8,808 bases of DNA from Micromonosporaceae bacterium (GTDB lineage Bacteria; Actinomycetota; Actinomycetes; Mycobacteriales; Micromonosporaceae), in contig DPJL01000337.1 in NCBI GenBank assembly GCA_003543035.1, forward strand, positions 1 through 8,808, read 5' to 3'. Under the pieces are notes generated by a model, which made no database searches, was not told the DNA's origin, and was given only the letters and a program-made list of their open reading frames with translations. Each line of letters starts with the position of its first letter. Position 1 is the first letter of the stretch. The position numbers were made by a program, and so were the translations under genes. This document shows positions 1 to 4,960 of the stretch, in pieces.

Positions 1-1335
1 GGGCGCTGCCCGGAGTGCGGCGAGTGGGGCTCCATTGTGGAGTCGACCGTCGGCCCGGCTATCGGAGCGATGCGCAATGTCGCGCCAAGAGCGCCAAGCG
101 AGCCGGCCCGTCCAATCGCGACGATCAGCGCCGAGCCGGCCCGGGCGATTGCCACCGGGGTCAGCGAGCTCGACCGGGTGCTCGGCGGCGGCCTCGTGCC
201 TGGGGCTGTTGTGTTGCTCGCGGGTGAGCCCGGTGTGGGCAAGTCGACCCTGCTGCTTGATGTTGCGCAGCAGTGGGCCGTGGGTAGTGGCAGCAACGCT
301 CTGGTGATCAGCGGCGAAGAGTCGGTGAGTCAGGTGCGCCTTCGCGCGGAGCGGATGGGGACGCTGCACGACAATCTCTATCTGGCGGCCGAAACGGATC
401 TGTCCGCGGTGCTTGGGCATCTCGACACGGTTAAGCCGGGTCTGCTCGTGCTCGACTCGGTACAGACAATCTCCTCGCCGTGGACTGATGGGGTAGCCGG
501 TGGAGTCACCCAGGTGCGCGCTGTAACGGCCGCGGTGGTGTCCATTGCCAAGGAACGCAACATCGCCACCGTACTGGTGGGCCACGTAACCAAGGACGGC
601 AACGTCGCCGGGCCACGCGTGCTCGAGCATCTCGTCGACGTCGTGCTGAATTTCGAGGGAGACAAGCATTCCTCGCTCCGGCTGATTCGAGGGTTGAAGA
701 ACAGGTTCGGTGCGGCGGACGAGGTTGGCTGCTTTGAGATGCACGAGACCGGCATCGCCTCGCTTGTCGATCCCTCGGGTCTCTTCCTCACCAGGTACGC
801 GGAGAACGTGCCGGGCACGTGCGTGACGGTGGCCATGGAAGGCCGCCGAGCACTCGTGACCGAAGTCCAGGCACTGATCGGGGCAACTGTGGCGGGTTCC
901 CCACGCAGGACTGTCTCCGGCCTCGACTCGGCCCGGCTCGCCATGGTCCTGGCTGTGCTGCAGCGACGGACCGAAAGGCTTTCCTTGCACGACAAGGAGG
1001 TCTTCGCGGCGACAGTGGGCGGGATCCGGGTCACCGAGCCCGCGGCAGATCTGGCAATCGCGCTCGCGGTCGCCTCCGCGGGGCTAAATCTCGCGCTGAC
1101 GCCCCGTTTGGCGGCCATCGGTGAGGTAGGTCTCACCGGTGAGGTGCGGCGCGTGGGAGCGATCCAGCGGCGCTTGGCCGAGGCCGCGCGGTTGGGCTTC
1201 AAGTACGCGTTGGTGCCGCCCGGGTCCGGAGCGTCCGATGTCGGCGTGACGATGCTGGGCATGCGCGTGGTGGAGGTGGACCAAGTACGTGAAGGTCTGC
1301 ACTGGGCGGCAAGGTTTTCGGCGGAGTCACCGTAG
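1..1335 (+). CDS. radA: DNA repair and recombination ATPase RadA (Sms), 5' end cut off by the window
   Basis: RadA is a RecA-like ATPase that helps process recombination intermediates and branch migration. The reading frame is open from base 1, so the start codon lies upstream. The first six visible residues (GRCPEC) are the second CxxC half of the N-terminal C4 zinc finger; roughly 15-20 residues including the first half are missing. In visible-residue numbering, Walker A (GEPGVGKS) is at 75-82, Walker B (LLVLD) at 148-152 and the RadA-specific KNRFG motif at 233-237. The remaining C-terminal half is the Lon-protease-like domain typical of the family. The visible 444 residues plus the missing piece fit the usual 450-480. 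The GTG at 37 is internal, since conserved zinc-finger sequence precedes it. The TAG stop at 1333-1335 lies 3 bases before disA, so the two are probably co-transcribed. RadA is known to interact with and inhibit DisA in mycobacteria and Bacillus. Confidence 0.96.
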   Translation, partial: GRCPECGEWGSIVESTVGPAIGAMRNVAPRAPSEPARPIATISAEPARAIATGVSELDRVLGGGLVPGAVVLLAGEPGVGKSTLLLDVAQQWAVGSGSNALVISGEESVSQVRLRAERMGTLHDNLYLAAETDLSAVLGHLDTVKPGLLVLDSVQTISSPWTDGVAGGVTQVRAVTAAVVSIAKERNIATVLVGHVTKDGNVAGPRVLEHLVDVVLNFEGDKHSSLRLIRGLKNRFGAADEVGCFEMHETGIASLVDPSGLFLTRYAENVPGTCVTVAMEGRRALVTEVQALIGATVAGSPRRTVSGLDSARLAMVLAVLQRRTERLSLHDKEVFAATVGGIRVTEPAADLAIALAVASAGLNLALTPRLAAIGEVGLTGEVRRVGAIQRRLAEAARLGFKYALVPPGSGASDVGVTMLGMRVVEVDQVREGLHWAARFSAESP

Positions 1336-1338
1336 ACT
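1333..1338 (+). promoter_or_regulatory. Candidate -10 element for disA, overlapping the radA stop codon
   Basis: TAGACT fits the actinobacterial sigma-A -10 pattern TANNNT. Its first three bases are the radA stop codon. It is followed by exactly 6 bases and then GTG at 1345, the spacing expected for a leaderless transcript. The same hexamer and spacing occur before mutY. No good -35 is visible at 16-19 bases upstream, which is common in actinobacteria. This is inference from the motif alone. Confidence 0.4.
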
Positions 1339-2466
1339 GTGCCCGTGCCGATCGATCGCGACACCGTGTGGAATCCCGCTGTGCTCAGCGCTGATCCACT
1401 GAGGGCAACTCTCGCGCGGGTCGCACCGGGAACTCCACTGCGCGACAGCCTGGAGCGAATCCTGCGCGGGAAGACCGGTGCGCTCATTGTGCTTGGCTAC
1501 GACAAAGTCGTGGAATCCATGTGCACGGGCGGTTTTCCGCTCGACGTCGAGTTCACCGCCACCCGGTTGCGCGAGCTGTGCAAAATGGACGGTGCGGTCA
1601 TCATCACGGCTGACGGGCACCGGATTGTGCGAGCCGCCGTTCAGCTGATGCCCGATGCCTCGATCCCGTCGGCCGAATCCGGGACCAGGCACCGCACCGC
1701 CGAGCGCGTGGCCAAGCAGACCGGCTATCCGGTGATCTCCGTCTCGCAATCGATGAACATCATCGGCGTCTATGTTGCCGGGCAGCGCCACGTGCTGGAC
1801 GACTCCGGGCAGATCCTTTCCCGGGCCAACCAGGCACTCGCGACGCTTGAGCGCTACAAGCTTCGCCTCGATGAGGTGAGCGGGACGCTGTCCGCCCTGG
1901 AGATCGAAGATCTCGTGACCGTGCGCGATGCGCTGGCCGTGGTGCAGCGACTGGAGATGGTCCGGCGCATCTCCGACGAGATTGCCGGGTACGTCATCGA
2001 GCTCGGGACCGACGGACGCCTGCTCTCCCTGCAACTCGACGAGCTGATGGCGGGCGTGGACTCCGACCGGACCCTCGTGATCCGCGACTACCTGCCCACC
2101 GGAAGACTCGCGGGCGGGCGCCGCCCACGCAGTGTGGACGAGGCACTGGTCGAGCTGGATCTGCTGACCGCCAACGAGCTCATCGATCTGGTGTCAGTGG
2201 CCAAAGCCATGGGCTATCCGAGTACCACGGAAACCTTGGACGCCACCGTGAGCCCGCTCGGGTTCCGGCTCCTCGCGCGCGTGCCACGACTGCCAGGTGC
2301 GATCGTCGACCGGCTCGTGGGCCACTTCGGCAGCCTGCAGCGCCTGTTAGGGGCGACAGTCGAAGACCTGCAAGCGGTTGAGGGCGTGGGCGATGCCCGC
2401 GCCCGCGGAGTCCGCGAAGGACTTTCCCGGCTCGCGGAAACGTCTATTTTGGAGCGTTACGTCTAG
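1339..2466 (+). CDS. disA: DNA integrity scanning protein DisA, diadenylate cyclase
   Basis: DisA condenses two ATP into the second messenger c-di-AMP and slows or stops synthesis when bound to branched DNA. The 375-residue length is normal. Numbering from GTG 1339, the N-terminal DAC domain carries the catalytic DGA motif at 84-86 and the RHR motif at 117-119. A linker helical region follows, and the C-terminus (about residues 310-365) is RuvA-like with a helix-hairpin-helix of the form VEGVGDARA. Two starts are possible. GTG 1339 has a GGAG 12 bases upstream, inside radA, and suits translation from the radA transcript. GTG 1345 lies 6 bases after TAGACT and suits a leaderless transcript. 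The proteins differ by two residues. Placement directly behind radA fits the known RadA-DisA interaction. The TAG stop overlaps the stop of the opposing gene. Confidence 0.97.
   Translation: MPVPIDRDTVWNPAVLSADPLRATLARVAPGTPLRDSLERILRGKTGALIVLGYDKVVESMCTGGFPLDVEFTATRLRELCKMDGAVIITADGHRIVRAAVQLMPDASIPSAESGTRHRTAERVAKQTGYPVISVSQSMNIIGVYVAGQRHVLDDSGQILSRANQALATLERYKLRLDEVSGTLSALEIEDLVTVRDALAVVQRLEMVRRISDEIAGYVIELGTDGRLLSLQLDELMAGVDSDRTLVIRDYLPTGRLAGGRRPRSVDEALVELDLLTANELIDLVSVAKAMGYPSTTETLDATVSPLGFRLLARVPRLPGAIVDRLVGHFGSLQRLLGATVEDLQAVEGVGDARARGVREGLSRLAETSILERYV
2463..2466. other. Overlapping stop codons of two convergent genes
   Basis: The palindrome CTAG supplies TAG to disA on the + strand (2464-2466) and TAG to the membrane protein on the - strand (2463-2465). 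There is no intergenic DNA, so any terminator for either gene must lie inside the other's coding sequence. Confidence 0.95.
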
Positions 2467-3116
2467 GAAAGCTTGATGACCACGGCGTCGCTCAGATCGG
2501 TGCCCACGCGCCCGAAGAGTTGATAGTCGCCTGCCGCTGGCACAGGCCCGTCCGGGGTGCGCTTGGCCGTCTTGGAACAGCTTGAGCTGGACTTGCCATT
2601 CCAGATCACCTGATAGGACCGCTCGTGCCCGGCCGGGAAGTTGCGATCCTCAGCGCCGGTCGGCCCGTCGCAGTCGTCAGAGGACCAGATCTTCTCGGTG
2701 CCGAGCACGATCCTCAGCTCCTGCTGATCCGCACCGATGTCACGGTTACAGGCCCGATTCGAGATGTTCTTGATCAGTAGGGTGATTTGGAGCTCGGTCC
2801 CCTTTGCCAGAGCCGTTTTCGCGGGGACGGCGGTGACGCTCAACTCGGCATCGGTGCACGCCTGCGGGTTGACCACGGGGACCGTCGACGTGGGAGTCGG
2901 ACTCACCTCGGTCACCGGAGCCACCACGGCTGCGGCACTGGGCGACGCGGAAGGCGAAGCCGTGGGCGTTGGAGTGGACTGCGCGCCCGGGTTCGTCTTA
3001 CCCGAGGCGTTGCAGGAATAGAACACTATGAGAACAGCCAGGACCGTCCCGCCGAGCACCATGGCGCGACGTTTCCAGTAAACGGAAGCGGGCAACGGAC
3101 CCACGACGAGTCTCAT
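2463..3116 (-). CDS. Conserved actinobacterial membrane-anchored extracytoplasmic protein of unknown function
   Basis: I do not recognise a characterised function. The 217 residues show a short cytoplasmic start (GPLPASVYWKRR at 6-17), one hydrophobic anchor at about 18-34 ending at Cys35, a Ser/Thr/Pro/Ala-rich linker at about 41-83, and a C-terminal domain of about 130 residues with four cysteines (87, 123, 149, 180) that could form two disulfides outside the cell. Alternating hydrophobic residues and the ITLLIKNIS segment suggest a beta-sandwich, which is inference. VFYSC is not a standard lipobox and the anchor is long, so an uncleaved signal anchor is more likely than a lipoprotein. It occupies the same place and strand as M. 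tuberculosis Rv3587c beside disA, and may be its counterpart. ATG at 3116 has GAGGG (3121-3125) four bases upstream. It is divergent from mutY. Confidence 0.88.
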   Translation of the reverse strand: MRLVVGPLPASVYWKRRAMVLGGTVLAVLIVFYSCNASGKTNPGAQSTPTPTASPSASPSAAAVVAPVTEVSPTPTSTVPVVNPQACTDAELSVTAVPAKTALAKGTELQITLLIKNISNRACNRDIGADQQELRIVLGTEKIWSSDDCDGPTGAEDRNFPAGHERSYQVIWNGKSSSSCSKTAKRTPDGPVPAAGDYQLFGRVGTDLSDAVVIKLS

Positions 3117-3175
3117 GATGCCCTCACGCTAACGCCCACGATCTCGACACGCACGACCGACACGCTTCGTGAGCT

Positions 3176-3181
3176 TAGACT
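3176..3181 (+). promoter_or_regulatory. Candidate -10 element of a leaderless mutY promoter
   Basis: TAGACT lies in the 71-bp divergent gap (3117-3187), followed by 6 bases (cccgcc) and the mutY ATG at 3188. Transcription would start at or next to the start codon. The sequence before the ATG has no Shine-Dalgarno match, which supports a leaderless mRNA. The -35 position (about 3153-3158, acgacc) is weak. Confidence 0.5.
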
Positions 3182-3187
3182 CCCGCC

Positions 3188-4051
3188 ATGCCCTCCTTTC
3201 TTGCGGAGCAGACATCTGCCTGGTACCAGCAAAATGCCCGGGATCTGCCATGGCGTGCCGAGGGCGTCGGCGCATGGGCGATCCTGATCAGTGAGGTGAT
3301 GTTGCAGCAGACCCCGGTGTCGCGGGTGCTGCCCGCGTGGCATGAGTGGACGCAGCGGTGGCCGACTCCGGCAGACCTGGCGGCGACTCCGGCCGGTGAG
3401 GCGATCCGTGCGTGGGGGCGGCTGGGATATCCGAGGCGCGCCATGCGTTTGCACGCTTGCGCTGTCGCGTTGGTGGAGCGGCACGGCGGCGAGGTGCCCA
3501 CGCAACTCGAGCAAATGCTCGCGCTACCTGGCGTTGGCGACTACACAGCGCGTGCGGTGCTCACATTCGCGTTTGGACAGCGGCATCCGGTGGTGGACAC
3601 CAATGTGCGGCGGGTTGTCGCGCGGGTGAAGCACGGCGTGGAGGACCAAGCTATCCCGCTCGTCGAAGTCGAGGAGCTGCTGCCGCCCGATGATGCCGGG
3701 GCGGCGTTGGCGAGCGTCGCGCTGATGGAGCTGGGCGCATTGGTGTGTTTGGCTCGCTCGCCTCGATGCGTCGCATGCCCGGTCGCGGCGCGGTGCTCGT
3801 GGCGAGCGCTCGGCTCACCCCAACCGGATAAGCCTTTCCGGCGGCCGCAGAGCTATGCCGGCACCGATCGGCAGGTGCGAGGTCTGCTGCTCGCCGTCTT
3901 GAGGGAGTCGGCCGATCCCGTGCCACGGCACCGACTTGACTTGGTTTGGCCAGATCCGGTGCAACGTGAGCGGGCTTTGGAGAGTCTGCTCGCGGATGGT
4001 TTGGTGGAATCTCACGCAGCTGACGTGTTCCTGCTACCAACCTCAAAGTAA
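3188..4051 (+). CDS. mutY: A/G-specific adenine glycosylase MutY
   Basis: MutY removes adenine mispaired with 8-oxoguanine, preventing G:C to T:A transversions. The 287-residue protein has the HhH-GPD fold. Catalytic Glu36 lies in SEVMLQQT, the hairpin is LPGVGDYTA (113-121), and catalytic Asp137 is in VDTNVRR. A [4Fe-4S] cluster motif C-x6-C-x2-C-x5-C is formed by Cys187, 194, 197 and 203. The roughly 84 residues after the last cysteine are shorter than the NUDIX-like 8-oxoG domain of E. coli MutY (350 residues). They include GTDRQVRGLL and end in a helical module, as in the short mycobacterial MutY of about 300 residues, so this is a lineage feature and not a truncation. ATG 3188 is the only sensible start. 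In M. tuberculosis a carbonic anhydrase gene separates this from the Rv3587c-like gene; here it is absent. Confidence 0.96.
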   Translation: MPSFLAEQTSAWYQQNARDLPWRAEGVGAWAILISEVMLQQTPVSRVLPAWHEWTQRWPTPADLAATPAGEAIRAWGRLGYPRRAMRLHACAVALVERHGGEVPTQLEQMLALPGVGDYTARAVLTFAFGQRHPVVDTNVRRVVARVKHGVEDQAIPLVEVEELLPPDDAGAALASVALMELGALVCLARSPRCVACPVAARCSWRALGSPQPDKPFRRPQSYAGTDRQVRGLLLAVLRESADPVPRHRLDLVWPDPVQRERALESLLADGLVESHAADVFLLPTSK

Positions 4052-4057
4052 CCTCAG

Positions 4058-4063
4058 TATTCT
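4058..4063 (+). promoter_or_regulatory. Weak -10-like element before the deacetylase gene
   Basis: TATTCT in the 20-bp gap after mutY matches TANNNT and lies 8 bases before ATG 4072. The only purine-rich stretch, GGAA at 4067-4070, is too close to the ATG to be a good Shine-Dalgarno site. The gene may use this element for a near-leaderless transcript, or be read from the mutY transcript. No -35 is evident. Confidence 0.28.
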
Positions 4064-4071
4064 CTCGGAAC

Positions 4072-4938
4072 ATGTTCCCCCGACGGGCCCTTCTCGCGGC
4101 CGCCCCTGCCCTTCTAGCCGGCTGTGACGCGCCAACCTGGCGTTCCGACGGCACGCGCCCGTCACCGAGTGCTTCACCGTCGCCTTCGGAGTCGCCGACC
4201 CCATCGCCCACCGTTGAGGCCCCGCCGAGCTCGACCGCGCCGCCGCCACCACCTCCCCCGCCCAACAAGACGGTTAACTGGTACGTCTCCCAGGTGCCGA
4301 AGTTCCCCAAGGCCCCCGCTCCCGAAGCGGTGAGTGTCCCGGGTGGAGCGTCGACGCCCTGGTGGTCCCGGGTCCCGACATCGCACAAAGTCGCATTCAT
4401 CACCATCGATGATGGTGGCATGTCCCGGACGAACGAGGCGCTCGAGTTCATCAAGCGGGCGAAGATCCCGGTATCCCTCTTCCTGAACTCCCCCGCGGCA
4501 GGCAACTACACCTCCTACTTCAAGGCGATCCAGGACACCGGCGCGAAGATCCACGATCACACCGTCACCCACCGGAACCTGAAGGGACAGTCGTACGACT
4601 TCCAGCGCAAGGAAATCGGCGACTGCGCGGACCGGCTCGAGGAGCTCTTCGGCGAGCGTCCCTACCTATTCCGGCCGCCCTTCGGCAACTACGACAACGT
4701 CACCTTGAAGGCGGCGCGGGACTGTGGGATGCGAGTGTCCTTCTTCTGGACGCAGACGGTCCATGAGGGGATCGTCCGGTACCAGACGTCGCAGAAGATC
4801 GTGAAGCCCGGCGACGTGCTGCTGATGCATTTCCGCCCCGCGCTGGCCGACGACCTCTTGGGCGCACTCAAGGCAATGCACGAATCGGGGCTTACACCCG
4901 CCCGGCTCGAGGACTACATCCCCAGGCCGGCGGCGTAA
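4072..4938 (+). CDS. Lipoprotein polysaccharide deacetylase (NodB domain, carbohydrate esterase 4 type)
   Basis: The product is a predicted metal-dependent deacetylase anchored outside the membrane; peptidoglycan or another N-acetylated glycan is a likely substrate, but this is not shown. Of 288 residues, 1-18 form a short lipoprotein signal with RR at 4-5 and lipobox LAGC ending at Cys18. A Ser/Pro/Thr linker (about 28-64) ends in eight prolines (57-64). The NodB domain begins near 105: motif 1 TIDDGG (111-116) with Asp113 and Asp114, motif 2 HTVTH (His163, His167), motif 3 RPPFG (201-205), motif 5 LLMH (250-253, His253). The metal triad Asp114, His163 and His167 is intact. Motif 1 has Gly where Pro is usual, and the motif 4 region (FFWTQTV) lacks the usual Asp. 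It follows mutY by 20 bp and converges on clpC; the 22-bp gap between stops contains no convincing hairpin. Confidence 0.9.
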   Translation: MFPRRALLAAAPALLAGCDAPTWRSDGTRPSPSASPSPSESPTPSPTVEAPPSSTAPPPPPPPPNKTVNWYVSQVPKFPKAPAPEAVSVPGGASTPWWSRVPTSHKVAFITIDDGGMSRTNEALEFIKRAKIPVSLFLNSPAAGNYTSYFKAIQDTGAKIHDHTVTHRNLKGQSYDFQRKEIGDCADRLEELFGERPYLFRPPFGNYDNVTLKAARDCGMRVSFFWTQTVHEGIVRYQTSQKIVKPGDVLLMHFRPALADDLLGALKAMHESGLTPARLEDYIPRPAA

Positions 4939-4960
4939 GCCCCGATCCTTTAGCTATCTA

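Noticed and set aside
378..1487. A 369-codon open frame on the - strand across radA and the start of disA.
   Set aside because: The Ser/Arg/Thr/Pro-rich translation has no family features and lies opposite two certain genes that share no boundary with it.
4130..4265. Repetitive Ser/Pro codons in the deacetylase that look like tandem repeats.
   Set aside because: There is no fixed repeat unit at DNA level. It is a compositionally biased stalk, normal for actinobacterial lipoproteins.
3651..4505. A 284-codon - strand frame opposite mutY and the deacetylase.
   Set aside because: It has low-complexity Gly/Arg/Ala content with a glycine run that only mirrors the proline codons of the real gene.
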